A DNA stretch of 64,000 nt from Luteibacter rhizovicinus DSM 16549 (GCF_001887595.1 NZ_CP017480.1:3004001-3068000), one strand, 5' to 3'. Positions 8,244 through 17,392 are shown, counted from the first letter of the stretch. Numbers and translations are program-made. The notes: generated from the sequence alone by a model not told the origin.

Positions 8244-8711
8244 ATGCGTACTCTTTTGAACGTAGCACCGCTTCATCGCTCCAGTGTCGGCTTCGACCGC
8301 ATGTTCGACTTGCTCGAAGCCGCGGCATCGCGTGGGCAGGGCACGGAAAACTACCCACCGTTCGATTCCATCAGGATCTCCGATGACCAGTATCGCCTCA
8401 CGATGGCCGTTGCTGGCTTCACGGAAGAAGACCTGGACATCTCCGCCCATGGCAACTGGCTCACCGTAGCGGGCGAGCGCAAGGCAGAATCGGGTGGCGA
8501 GTATCTCCACCGGGGCATCGCAACACGCCCGTTCGAGCGGCGTTTTGAACTCGCCGAGCACGTGCATGTCGTCGGTGCGCAGCTTGCCAATGGATTGCTT
8601 ACGATCGATCTGAAGCGGGAGGTGCCTGAGGCCCTGAAGCCCCGTCGCATCGAAATTTCTGCCAAGGCCTCGGGCGACAACGTGCGCCAGTTGCAGACTG
8701 AGGCAGCGTGA
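8244..8711 (+). CDS. small heat-shock protein, Hsp20/IbpA type (155 aa)
   Basis: This is a cytoplasmic ATP-independent holdase that keeps unfolded proteins refoldable. The alpha-crystallin domain spans about residues 35-130: YPPFDSIRISDDQYRLTMAV, GFTEEDLDI, LTVAGER and FERRFELAEHVHVV, ending in the A-x-[LN]-x-NGLL motif (ANGLLTIDLKRE). The N-terminus (MRTLLNVAPLHRSSVGFDRM) is the IbpA-type start. The ATG at 8244 lies seven bases after AGGA and is preferred to in-frame ATGs at 8217 and 8238. Transcription is likely heat-induced and translation thermometer-controlled. A strong terminator follows. Confidence 0.93.
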   Translation: MRTLLNVAPLHRSSVGFDRMFDLLEAAASRGQGTENYPPFDSIRISDDQYRLTMAVAGFTEEDLDISAHGNWLTVAGERKAESGGEYLHRGIATRPFERRFELAEHVHVVGAQLANGLLTIDLKREVPEALKPRRIEISAKASGDNVRQLQTEAA

Positions 8712-8730
8712 CCGCGTTCGCGTATCGCAA

Positions 8731-8765
8731 GCAACCCCCGCCGGCCGTCGGCGGGGGTTGTTTTT
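8731..8765 (+). terminator. Rho-independent terminator after Hsp20
   Basis: AACCCCCGCCG pairs with CGGCGGGGGTT around a GCCGT loop and is followed by a T run. It begins 20 nt after the Hsp20 stop codon. Confidence 0.92.
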
Positions 8766-8771
8766 GAGAGT

Positions 8772-9011
8772 TCAGCCACACCGAAAAGCGAGGATGTCTT
8801 CCATCGTCAGAGGGGCAGGGAACAGGGGCGGGCGCCAAACGGGGTAGGTGGCGCCTATGACGCAGAAGGCGATGACAAGCCACGGCGCGCTGCGTGGATG
8901 CGTGCGCCGGTCACGGCTGCGCTTTTGTTGTGGCTTGCAAATTCTTGGCCCCGAGTCCGCTGAAGGACTGGCCCCTGTTTTTGTCGTCAAGATACCTTGC
9001 GGGCGGGGCAA
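8772..9011 (-). CDS. possible small membrane protein (up to 79 aa)
   Basis: The C-terminal half reads like a membrane peptide (SAPWLVIAFCVIGATYPVW, then a proline-rich stretch and MEDILAF). The only full-length start is a TTG at 9011, and the first 35 residues are basic and unconvincing. It lies downstream of the L,D-transpeptidase gene on the same strand. Function unknown. Confidence 0.33.
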   Translation of the reverse strand: MPRPQGILTTKTGASPSADSGPRICKPQQKRSRDRRTHPRSAPWLVIAFCVIGATYPVWRPPLFPAPLTMEDILAFRCG

Positions 9012-9148
9012 TGAGGGGCGCTTTTACTCATGATTTCCATAGGGCAGCGTCGCACGTCACCGCGATCGTTGCGATCTTGGGTACGACCGTCGGCCCCGCC
9101 TTTTAAGCTGGCGTGTGTTGCCCGTTGCGTGGCCGAAAGACTATCCAA

Positions 9149-9745
9149 TCATTCCACGCTCGGCGGCGGCATGTCCTGCTCGTGTGTAACGAACATATCG
9201 CGCGCGGCGGAGCGTTCCGGAAGGATGTAGACGATGCCGCTGCTGTGTTCGAAGGCCGGCGCGATGAAACGTCCATAAAACGCGGACGGTACGTTGACGC
9301 ATCCGTAGGAGATGCGGTTGTCCTCACTGGTAGGACTGGCCAGGCGCTGTGCGCGTCGTTCCAAGCGCGTCCCGGGGACGACGGGGTGTAAGGCGAGAGC
9401 CGTGGCGTAGTCAATCCACAGGATCGACTCACCGTGCAAGCTGCTTCCTTCCGACGCCACAAATCGGCCGGCGGGCGTAATGCGATCCGCCGGCGGGATG
9501 GCGACCACTTTCTCGTCGCCGATGCCCGCACGAGAGCGATCGCCCTTCGTCATGCCAAGCAAGGCAGGCGCGCTACCTTCAAGATGGCCAAGAGCGTCGA
9601 ACACGAAGACACGTGCGTTGAGCTTGTCGACAATCACGTAAGGCAGGCCGCCGCTGTCATGCGAGGCAATTGCCCAATGGGCTACGTACCGGACGTCCGC
9701 AGAGGCGAGTTGGATGTCGTTGGGGCGTGGCATCGGGAGATCCAT
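9149..9745 (-). CDS. L,D-transpeptidase (YkuD-like) catalytic domain protein (198 aa)
   Basis: The catalytic signature is near the C-terminus: SYGCVNVP with Cys149, preceded by ATALALHPV with His120 and a conserved arginine (NRISYGC). This is the L,D-transpeptidase arrangement used to cross-link peptidoglycan or attach proteins to it. The N-terminal strands (YVIVDKLNARVFVFDALGHL) are the usual YkuD start. No signal peptide is visible, although the enzyme should act in the periplasm, so the true start or export route is unclear. It begins 3 nt after the TpsA stop and is probably translationally coupled to it. It may be an anchoring or wall-remodelling accessory of the two-partner system. Confidence 0.8.
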   Translation of the reverse strand: MDLPMPRPNDIQLASADVRYVAHWAIASHDSGGLPYVIVDKLNARVFVFDALGHLEGSAPALLGMTKGDRSRAGIGDEKVVAIPPADRITPAGRFVASEGSSLHGESILWIDYATALALHPVVPGTRLERRAQRLASPTSEDNRISYGCVNVPSAFYGRFIAPAFEHSSGIVYILPERSAARDMFVTHEQDMPPPSVE

Positions 9746-9748
9746 CCG

Positions 9749-12130
9749 TCAGTTCCGATACGGCTTGGGAGCAAGGAGGGGCCTTGCGTAAGCGGGGCGT
9801 CTCGTCGGTGCGGCGGGGACGGGCGCTTCCGCCAGCATCATCGTCGGCACAGGCTCCGACGTCACTTGTACGAGCGAACCTTCAGGGGCGGTGGGCAGCA
9901 AGCCGAACGCTGTCAGCGGCCAGACGATGCCGAATACTGGCCCTGCCGGCGAGGGAAGTGCTTCGACGACCGCAGGCGGGGGGAAGGGTATCGTTCCCGA
10001 ATCCGGGTTGGTGTCAATGGCAGAAGGACCTGATGTTGGTGTCGAACCCGGAGAGCCCGGGGTCTCGGGCGACGTCGGGCTGTCGGTCGGCGACGTTGGC
10101 GACGTCGGCGTGGCGGGAGGCACCGGGTTGTCAGTCGGCGGCAACGGCGTCGTCGGTGGCACCGGTGTGTCCGGCGTGGTCGGTGGAACAACCGGAGCCG
10201 CGGAAATTGTCCCTGTTGTGTGCGCAAGCGCCGGACCGCAGCAATTGAATGGAAGCGCATAGTCATTCGCGTCGATGCCCGCCAGGCTGTAGCCAGTGAA
10301 GCTGATTCCCCTGTCGGCACCCGGATCGGCTGAGTCGAAGTTGGCGCTGCTGCCTGTCCCGGCGACCAGCACAACGCCTGGCGGTGTCCCCTTCAGGTCA
10401 GTCAACGTGGTGCCAGTTGACCCATCTTCGACCTTGTCGCCGCCAGTGGCGAAGACAAGCATGCGTTGGTTGATGACCGAGCTTCCGACCAGGGTAAAGT
10501 TATTGGAATAGTCCGTGGGCGCCGTATAGGAAACGGGGTTGTAATAGACATTGATGGGCGCGTTGGTGACCGCCGACGGCGGTGCGGCAGCGGCGAAGAC
10601 GACAGTGCCGCCGCCAATGCCAGGCCCGGTGCCATCCGTGTCAGCGCTCAGCGTCAGACCCAGCGGAAGGGCCAGGCTGCGAGCGGCGTCGGCCGTACCG
10701 CGGGTAAGCACGACGGCGCTGCTGATGTTCACGTTGTTACCGGCGCACATCATCAGGTTGCCGTCCGTCACGGTGATTGCCGAATCCGCGTTGACGTCGC
10801 GGCCTGCGGCGAGCAGGACGCTTCCCCGCGTGGCGCTGATGGCGCCCTGGACGTTGATATCCCGTCCGCAGCAGACGGAGAAATTCCCATCCACGGCGGT
10901 AATCGCCGCGTTGATGTGTACATCGCGGTCCGCGGTCAGGCTCAACGTGGTAGGTGCACCACTGGCTGTCCAGGACACGGGATCGTTGACGAAAATATCG
11001 CCCGCATCGGCGCCGGCCCCCACCGTTGTAATGGCGATGGAGGTCGTGACGAGCTGGCCTCCCAGCGTGGAACCGGCAATGTCGTCCCCAGGCGCGCTAC
11101 CGATGGTGAAATCGTGGGGATCGATCAACCATGTACCCGGTGCTCCAAGTGCAGCGACTGTCGTGACCCGTGCTGTCGGACGAACACTCACGTGCGCGGC
11201 GGATGTCTCGATGAAGCCGCCGTTACCACCGTCCGGCGCGCTGGCGTCGAGTGTCCCATTCACGTTGACCTTGCCGCCTTGCATATCACCCATCAGCTGG
11301 ATGGTGCCGGCGCGATCCTGAAGCGTTCGCGCTTCGATCACCCCCGTGTTGTTCACGGCGGAGTCGAGCAACCCACTGGCTGCTTGCGCGGTCAGTAACA
11401 CACGACCACCGTCTGCCCGAATCAGCCCGCCGTTTTCCGCCAGCGCATCGATGGCGCCTTGCGGCACTGACACATTGAGCAGGCCGTCGCCCGCAACATC
11501 CAATGTAATGGCTTCGCCTGCGGCAAGCGCCACGCTTCCGAGCCGCGCCGAGATAACGCCCTGATTGCTGACGCTCCTGCCCATCAGCGCGACATAGCCG
11601 CCTTCGGTCACTTGGATGTTACCAAGGTTGACCACCGAGCCCCGGCCGGCATGGATAAACGCATACCTGCCTGCCATGAAGTCCGCGTCGGAGATCGCCA
11701 TCGTGGAAGCGACCAGTCCGCCGACATTGACCGACGATCCGCGGCCGAACAGGACGCCGTTAGGGTTGATCAGAAACACCTGCCCGTTGGCGGCGAGGTT
11801 ACCGAGGATGACCGAGGGATCGCTGCCGATCACCCGGTTCAGGGCGACCGAATGAATATCCGGCTGCGTGAAGCGCACCGTCTGGCCGGCCGGAATCGAG
11901 AAGCTCTCCCAATTGATCGCAACCTTTGCGGTGGATTGATTGATGGTGGTCGTCGTTGCGCCGTGGGCGATGGTGGCCTTGCCGGCTACGACGACGCCCT
12001 GGGTCACGGCGGCTCGCGTGGGCGCGGCCACGACAAGCATCAAGGCAGCAGACAGGGTCAGCATGGCCACGCCCCGGAAGGAGTTGGCGGCGCACGCGAT
12101 GCGGGGGCTGAATCGGTTTTGGCTTTGCAT
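9749..12130 (-). CDS. two-partner secretion exoprotein TpsA, filamentous-haemagglutinin type (793 aa)
   Basis: The ATG at 12130 follows AGGA. A signal peptide (hydrophobic segment about 22-38, cleavage after TRA-40) leads into the haemagglutination-activity/TPS domain (about 41-180), with the diagnostic NPNGVLFGRGSSVNVGGLVA at 122-141. A beta-helix region rich in V-N-G and D-I-N motifs follows, then a proline/threonine/serine linker of about 80 residues and a conserved-looking tail. Unusually for TpsA it carries cysteines in repeat positions (VCCGRD, MMCAGN, NCCGPA). It is encoded 45 nt downstream of its transporter and is exported through it to the cell surface as an adhesin or toxin scaffold. 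No C-terminal toxin domain is recognisable. Confidence 0.88.
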   Translation of the reverse strand: MQSQNRFSPRIACAANSFRGVAMLTLSAALMLVVAAPTRAAVTQGVVVAGKATIAHGATTTTINQSTAKVAINWESFSIPAGQTVRFTQPDIHSVALNRVIGSDPSVILGNLAANGQVFLINPNGVLFGRGSSVNVGGLVASTMAISDADFMAGRYAFIHAGRGSVVNLGNIQVTEGGYVALMGRSVSNQGVISARLGSVALAAGEAITLDVAGDGLLNVSVPQGAIDALAENGGLIRADGGRVLLTAQAASGLLDSAVNNTGVIEARTLQDRAGTIQLMGDMQGGKVNVNGTLDASAPDGGNGGFIETSAAHVSVRPTARVTTVAALGAPGTWLIDPHDFTIGSAPGDDIAGSTLGGQLVTTSIAITTVGAGADAGDIFVNDPVSWTASGAPTTLSLTADRDVHINAAITAVDGNFSVCCGRDINVQGAISATRGSVLLAAGRDVNADSAITVTDGNLMMCAGNNVNISSAVVLTRGTADAARSLALPLGLTLSADTDGTGPGIGGGTVVFAAAAPPSAVTNAPINVYYNPVSYTAPTDYSNNFTLVGSSVINQRMLVFATGGDKVEDGSTGTTLTDLKGTPPGVVLVAGTGSSANFDSADPGADRGISFTGYSLAGIDANDYALPFNCCGPALAHTTGTISAAPVVPPTTPDTPVPPTTPLPPTDNPVPPATPTSPTSPTDSPTSPETPGSPGSTPTSGPSAIDTNPDSGTIPFPPPAVVEALPSPAGPVFGIVWPLTAFGLLPTAPEGSLVQVTSEPVPTMMLAEAPVPAAPTRRPAYARPLLAPKPYRN

Positions 12131-12175
12131 GGCGGGTTCCTCGAGGGCGGTTCTGGCGTACAGGGTGGGCAGGCT

Positions 12176-13855
12176 TCAGAAGTACTTGATCGCCTGAATC
12201 CAAAAGCGCCCGGACTTGTCTGGCGCCGATACGGCGCTTTCGTTGCCCAACTTCCAGGCGTAATACGTCCTTAGGGAAAAATTGCCTTGCTCGGTCCAGT
12301 CCAGGCCGATGCCGACGCTGCTGAGATGCCGGTGGTTTGACGTGTCATTCCACGGATTCCGGCTAACGGTGACACCGCCGTTGTCCACGAACCCCAGCAG
12401 GTGCACGTCACCCGGGACGCGCGCGGAGAGCCCAGTGAGCAGCAGCCTGCCCTCGAGGTAGAGCAGATAGCCTTCGTCGCCGTAGGCCTCGCCTTGAGGA
12501 TAGGCACGGATGCCGTCCATGCCGCCAAGGATCAATTGCTCGTAGGGGTCGAGATTCTTCGATGCCCACTGCGCGGTCGCCGAGCCGTAGAGCGAGAATG
12601 TATCGGTGACGTGTTGCAGCCTCGACACGTTCAGCCAGACCTTTTCATATGCGCCGTCCGTTCGGGCTCCGGCAACATCCGCAGCGCGCGCCCAGGGCGT
12701 CTGGATATCGAGCAAACCATGAGAGACGGCGAGGTAGAACGCGTTGTTGCCGCCTCCCCAGAAGCTGTCCTGCCGATTGCCATAAAGGCTGGCGGTAAGG
12801 ACATCGGCGTTTCGCTTGGCGACGGACGAGAAGAGCTCGATGCGGTCTTCGTAGGTCCGGTGGTCGTAAGCAAGCGCGACATACAGGTTGCTGTTACGCG
12901 AGCGAATCAACGGTAGTGAACCGTACAGCGTCGCCACCTGGGCGTCGCCGTTCGCGTGCAAACCAGAAAACTGCTTACCGAGCTCATAACGCAGATCGCT
13001 GTAGGCGACGCCGATCGTCGCCCTGCCCACTTCCAGTTGGTACGACGCGCGCCCATAGCGAAGACCGTGCCCCGACGTTAGCAAACGCAGGCTGGCAACG
13101 TCGCCGTAGCCCAGCAGGTTGTTGGCGTTTACCGTGCCGCCAACACGGATGTTGCCGGTATACGGATTGCCGCCATTGTCCGCATCGACTTCGCCGGTGA
13201 TGCGCTGGCCGGGGGTGACATCGACCAGCAGGTCCGAAAGACCCGCTGTCGGGCTCGGAACGAGGGTAGAACTGACGTTCACGCCGGGCAGGTCGGAAAG
13301 CAACAGCAGGCGGGTCTCGAGCGGATCGACCGCAATCGGATCGCCCGTCGTGAGCCCGCCTAACAGGCTGTTGGCTAGCCCGTCATTCAGGTCGCTCTGG
13401 TTGTGCAGGGTGATGTTCCCATAGCGCCCCTCGCTGACAGCGATCGTCACGGCGTTGCCAACGATCGTTTGTGCCGGAAGATAGGCACGTGCAACGAAGT
13501 AGCCGTGTTGGTGATAGTGCTCGGTGATCCGCGTGGCCATGACCTGCAGATCGGCCAGACCCAACATGGCGCCGGGAGTGAAGCCGGAGGCACTGATCAA
13601 TTCCTCGACAGGAAAAATCGCCACCCCCGTGAGGTTCAGCGCGCGTACCTCGACCTTAGCGGTTCCCGTGCCGGGCAACTGCGTCGGGGACACTTGTTCA
13701 ATACGCATGGCGGGCGTGGTGCGTGGCAGAGACGGTGCGGGCGCGATCTGCCTGAGTTGGCTACCCGCTCCGGGAATCGACTGCGTCTGCTGCGCCACGG
13801 CCCCTTGGCATAGGCCCAAGAGCATCAGCGGCAGCCATTTGATGTTTACGATCAT
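12176..13855 (-). CDS. two-partner secretion transporter TpsB, ShlB/FhaC type (559 aa)
   Basis: I start at the ATG at 13855, where a signal peptide begins (IVNIKWLPLMLLGLCQGAVA). Next come a proline/glutamine plug-like segment, POTRA domains (about 60-210, including FPVEELISASGFTPG, AYLPAQTIVGNAVTIAVSEG and LLSDLPGVNVSSTL), and a 16-strand barrel ending in phenylalanine (AIKYF). The conserved barrel motif appears as GGMDGIRAYPQGEAYGDEG. It is an outer-membrane Omp85-superfamily pore that exports TpsA through POTRA recognition of the TPS domain. It is the first gene of the operon with TpsA and the L,D-transpeptidase. Confidence 0.92.
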   Translation of the reverse strand: MIVNIKWLPLMLLGLCQGAVAQQTQSIPGAGSQLRQIAPAPSLPRTTPAMRIEQVSPTQLPGTGTAKVEVRALNLTGVAIFPVEELISASGFTPGAMLGLADLQVMATRITEHYHQHGYFVARAYLPAQTIVGNAVTIAVSEGRYGNITLHNQSDLNDGLANSLLGGLTTGDPIAVDPLETRLLLLSDLPGVNVSSTLVPSPTAGLSDLLVDVTPGQRITGEVDADNGGNPYTGNIRVGGTVNANNLLGYGDVASLRLLTSGHGLRYGRASYQLEVGRATIGVAYSDLRYELGKQFSGLHANGDAQVATLYGSLPLIRSRNSNLYVALAYDHRTYEDRIELFSSVAKRNADVLTASLYGNRQDSFWGGGNNAFYLAVSHGLLDIQTPWARAADVAGARTDGAYEKVWLNVSRLQHVTDTFSLYGSATAQWASKNLDPYEQLILGGMDGIRAYPQGEAYGDEGYLLYLEGRLLLTGLSARVPGDVHLLGFVDNGGVTVSRNPWNDTSNHRHLSSVGIGLDWTEQGNFSLRTYYAWKLGNESAVSAPDKSGRFWIQAIKYF

Positions 13856-14401
13856 CGCAGGGGTCTCGGTGGCGAATGGAACCATGGAGGGGGTTTGCGT
13901 CGGAAAGCACGCGGAGACACACAGGCGAGATCGGCCAACCTCTTGGGAGGCTGAGCGTGCACTTAGGTTGGGGAAGGTCCCGAGGATGATCGGGACAAAG
14001 GCGCCAGCACGTTCGTCTCGTGCGGTCGCAGCCTGTGCTATCAGCGATGGGGCCGCGCCTGGCGGCCGCTGACATTCGCGGTGGCGAGCTATTGACCTCG
14101 AGGTACCCCGACGGTCATGGGAAGACTAAGCTCTTGGACGACATTGAATGCGTCTTGGGGTGATGAAGGGGTGACGCGGCCGGAGCCTTCTTCACGGACA
14201 AAAACGGCAATGCGACATTTAAAAAAATTCGCCTCTCTTGTCGCTAACGGGGCACTACAAGCTTCTGTCTTTGGGTGATGCGCGCCGCTGCGTCATGGGT
14301 GCATCACTTCTGGTCTCAAACGCCAGACGAAGCAGATGGTCGGTGGACTCAACCGCCTCATGGCCATGTTGCAAAACTACTAGGGGGCCGAAACTCAGGC
14401 T
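13856..14401. other. 545 nt without a supported gene (tpsB-side promoter region)
   Basis: Overlapping frames on both strands (13761-14075 minus, 14238-14513 plus) lack ribosome sites and natural composition. An A/T-rich patch around 14205-14230 breaks the GC bias and may hold promoters. No repeat or RNA was identified. Confidence 0.4.
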
Positions 14402-14728
14402 TCAAATCAGCGCGCTGATCGCATCGGCGAGGCCAATCATGGCGGCTCCGTATCCCTCGCCGGGTCGGTTGCCCTCGGGGCCAAGAGCAAGAGACAGGCC
14501 GAGGGCCGCCTGAGCGACGGTTCGCCACCTTAGGCTAAGTGCTTGTTCCATGATGCGGTAGCTGAGGAAACGAGTCTCGTCCCACTCGCATGCCGACGCG
14601 GCCTCAACCAATGCGCGCGCATCCAAGGACATCTCGGCGATGCTGAGTAGGCGTGCCCTATATGACTGAGTTGTCAGATCCATAATCGGAGGCTTTTTGG
14701 TAATGTTCCACAGTTCACCATTAAACAT
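14402..14728 (-). CDS. small helical protein, family 2 member (about 108 aa)
   Basis: The helical core (MDLTTQSYRARLLSIAEMS, then AASACEWDETRFLSYRIMEQ and LGLSLALGPEG) ends in EGYGAAMIGLADAISAL. That end matches the one encoded at 4940-5236. I chose the ATG at 14728, which has GAAGAG upstream; the ATG at 14683 (93 aa) is a credible alternative. The longer open frame to 14980 is not protein-like. No XRE-like partner sits next to it. Function unknown. Confidence 0.6.
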   Translation of the reverse strand: MFNGELWNITKKPPIMDLTTQSYRARLLSIAEMSLDARALVEAASACEWDETRFLSYRIMEQALSLRWRTVAQAALGLSLALGPEGNRPGEGYGAAMIGLADAISALI

Positions 14729-15041
14729 CGTACGCTCTTCGTTCTTGGGTGACACGACGGCTTGGGGCGCGATTGGAACCCGCTGCAACCCGCACAACGC
14801 TAAGCGGGGGAGGGCCTGGCAAATGGTGCGCGACGGGCCTGCTTTTCGCATCGCGGCCAGGCCACTCACACCAATGATATCGAGCTCCGCAAACTTCAGC
14901 GTTTGGTCGTCTTGGTCGCCGTCCTGTTTCCTCGAGCGAGGCAACAGCGTCTTTCTAATGATCCTTGTCAGGGGTGACAATCATCCAATGAAGCTGCCGA
15001 TGGACAGGTGAACGGAAGGATCATGTTGCATGCAGCGCTAC

Positions 15042-15064
15042 GTGACATCAAAGCGCCATGTCAC
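15042..15064. repeat. perfect 7-bp inverted repeat in an intergenic region
   Basis: GTGACAT, nine bases, then ATGTCAC. It lies in the gap between the diguanylate cyclase stop (15176) and the start of the helical gene (14728). There is no T run, so it is not an intrinsic terminator. It could be an operator or a small hairpin. The rest of the gap 14729-15175 shows nothing I can support. Confidence 0.35.
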
Positions 15065-15175
15065 ATCAATTGCGATGGCATCCGCGCGCGTTCGCGCCAG
15101 CGGCTTGCGAGGAATTGACCAGAGTCGCTCGTCACTCCCGGACGGGCACAGCTGCGCTGACCGGGCTGCGTGCGC

Positions 15176-17392
15176 CTAAGACGCGCCAGCCGCGTTTATT
15201 TCGGCATCGTTGCTCGCAGACTGGGGCGCCAGCACGACTTGATTACGACCATTGGCCTTTGCTTGGTAGAGACCCTCATCTGCGCGAACGATGAACTCAG
15301 TGGCGCTTTCACCGGGTGCCCATTGCGCCACGCCGAAGCTGCACGTGACCGTGCCCACATCTTCGAAAATGACCTGGCTAATGGCGTCGCGCAGTTTCTC
15401 GGCCGCGAGGAATGCCATAGGCCCTCCTGATCCGGGAGCGAGAACGATGAATTCTTCGCCGCCCCAACGCGCGAAGAAGTCGGTTGTACGAATGAGGTTC
15501 GGCACGAATCGGGCCAGCTGGACAAGGACCTTGTCACCGGCAAGGTGTCCGAAGGTATCGTTAACCCGTTTGAAGTGGTCTATGTCGCAGAGGATCAGCG
15601 ACAGCGGCGTGCCATAGCGCTCGGAACGCACCATTTCACTGGCCAGCGTCTGATCGAAGGAAAGCCGGTTGTGCAAGCCGGTCAGAGCATCCGTGGATGC
15701 TTTGGCACCCAGATCCTGGGTCAACTCTTGCATCCGGATGCGATTGTCCGCCAGGACGTCATCGCGAACCCACCGTCCTTTGCCGAGAAGGTAGATCAAC
15801 GTCATGATGGTCACCAAAAGGGTGATGACAATGCCGAGGAAACGCGTGGCGAAGATCTCACGAGTCGGCTTCAGGATTACCAGAGACCACTGGCTGTGCT
15901 CCGCGAAACGACGGCGCACATAGTTTCGTTCATTGTCGACCGTGGCCCAAGTTCCATCCACGACTTCGTGATCCAGCATCGGACGATCGTCCAGCTTTCC
16001 GATTTCGCGCGACACCGATGCCTTTGTGTCAGGCGGGAGTGGCCAGAGCGTCCGGTGCAGCGCATCGGGACGATTCGTCATCACGACGACGCCTTGCGGA
16101 TCGATGAAAAAGTAGGGGCGGTCATAGTGCCGTAGATCTACTTCGAAGAGTTCCAGCGACTTCGTGAGCACCGCCACACCCGCGACTCTGCCGTCCGCGG
16201 CGCGGATGGGCTGGCTCGCGTGATACTCGTGCAGCCCGGCGGCCGCATCGAACACGAATTGATAACCGCCCGCGCCAGCCATGGACTGCCGAAAGTAGGG
16301 GGCCGATTCATAGGTCGGTGCCCCGGGTCGGAGATCCCGCGGATTGGAGGATGCCACCACCACCCCGTCCCCGTTGAGCAGGTAACCTCGCTGGGCGTCC
16401 GCCGCGTCGACACCCAGGTCGAGGAACGTTTGTCCGACGTCATGGTCAGGGCGGCTCCCGTCGGTCAACCACGGGCGGATGGACGGAGATCCGGCGAGCA
16501 CCTTCACCATGGCATCGACCGTTGCCGTGTCGCCGGCAAGCCGGCTCGCTAGCAGGTCGATATCGCGCCGCGACTCTTCCTGCACGTTCTGCCGGTAGAT
16601 ACCCCCAAGGAACTCGGTGAGTGTCCAGCCCGAAATGAGAATGGTCCCCATGGCGACCAGGGTCCAGGTGAACTGCCGTCGGACGAACGCGGTATACCTC
16701 GCGGAAGCGAGCTGCCGGGCCAACTGCTGAACCCAAGTCGCCCACACGGAAAACGCGATCCAGCATGCCAGTAAGCCCCGTATGAGTTGGATGGGTGTCC
16801 CTGTCAGTGCGGCGAACCAGGCGTGGTTCACGCTGTTCGCCGGCCAGAATGCGACGGTCGGGACGATGGCTCCTGCGGCAGCGGCATAGAGCCCGAGTCC
16901 AAGCGCCGCCGAAAGGTGGGCATAGCGCGCCCCAGCCGGTAGCGACCTCGCCGCCCAGGCCAGTGTGAGAGCCGCGCCCAGCGCACCGGGGAAGGCGATC
17001 GCATATCGGGCGGCAACGTTGGCGGCGGTGACGCCAGCGGCGAGGCCGACCAGTGCCACGAGCATCGTCAGCGGTACATAGATCCATCGTTCGGGAAGGC
17101 TCAGGCCAAGGCGGATCGCTTCCAGGCGGGCGAAATCCAGCAATAACAGGAACGAGATCGTCATGAGCATCGTGCGCACGACCGAAAAGGCGACGCCATC
17201 GCCCACAATTAACGCGGTCAGGTCGAGCCATTCGCCTACGCCGTGGATAAGGGCGAAACTCCCGAGTACCGCCCACGCTTCTCCGTTGCTTTTGCTTCTC
17301 GCAATCCCCAGACACGTTGTGCCGAGGAGGATAAAGGCCAAACCATAGAAGAAGAAAATGAAGTCGAGCTGGTTAACGAAGAACGTCGACAT
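15176..17392 (-). CDS. membrane-bound diguanylate cyclase with periplasmic sensor (738 aa)
   Basis: It synthesises c-di-GMP from two GTP. The N-terminal third is a multi-span membrane module (about seven segments, residues 10-240). A further span at about 245-268 leads to a periplasmic Cache-like sensor (about 270-540, with YHASQPIRAADGRVAGVAVL). A last span (FLGIVITLLVTIMTLIYLL) leads to the GGDEF domain (about 575-725). That domain carries DALTGLHNRLSFD, the metal-binding D of LILCDIDHFKRVND, an intact active site GGEEF near residue 645, and an RxxD inhibitory site (RTTD) just before it. It is therefore likely active and product-inhibited. It is divergent from the GGDEF/EAL gene at 17704. 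Confidence 0.93.
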   Translation of the reverse strand: MSTFFVNQLDFIFFFYGLAFILLGTTCLGIARSKSNGEAWAVLGSFALIHGVGEWLDLTALIVGDGVAFSVVRTMLMTISFLLLLDFARLEAIRLGLSLPERWIYVPLTMLVALVGLAAGVTAANVAARYAIAFPGALGAALTLAWAARSLPAGARYAHLSAALGLGLYAAAAGAIVPTVAFWPANSVNHAWFAALTGTPIQLIRGLLACWIAFSVWATWVQQLARQLASARYTAFVRRQFTWTLVAMGTILISGWTLTEFLGGIYRQNVQEESRRDIDLLASRLAGDTATVDAMVKVLAGSPSIRPWLTDGSRPDHDVGQTFLDLGVDAADAQRGYLLNGDGVVVASSNPRDLRPGAPTYESAPYFRQSMAGAGGYQFVFDAAAGLHEYHASQPIRAADGRVAGVAVLTKSLELFEVDLRHYDRPYFFIDPQGVVVMTNRPDALHRTLWPLPPDTKASVSREIGKLDDRPMLDHEVVDGTWATVDNERNYVRRRFAEHSQWSLVILKPTREIFATRFLGIVITLLVTIMTLIYLLGKGRWVRDDVLADNRIRMQELTQDLGAKASTDALTGLHNRLSFDQTLASEMVRSERYGTPLSLILCDIDHFKRVNDTFGHLAGDKVLVQLARFVPNLIRTTDFFARWGGEEFIVLAPGSGGPMAFLAAEKLRDAISQVIFEDVGTVTCSFGVAQWAPGESATEFIVRADEGLYQAKANGRNQVVLAPQSASNDAEINAAGAS

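Noticed and set aside
10466..11398. 310-codon plus-strand frame opposite the first TpsA gene
   Set aside because: Shadow of the TpsA coding frame, with histidine/arginine/glycine bias and no domain.
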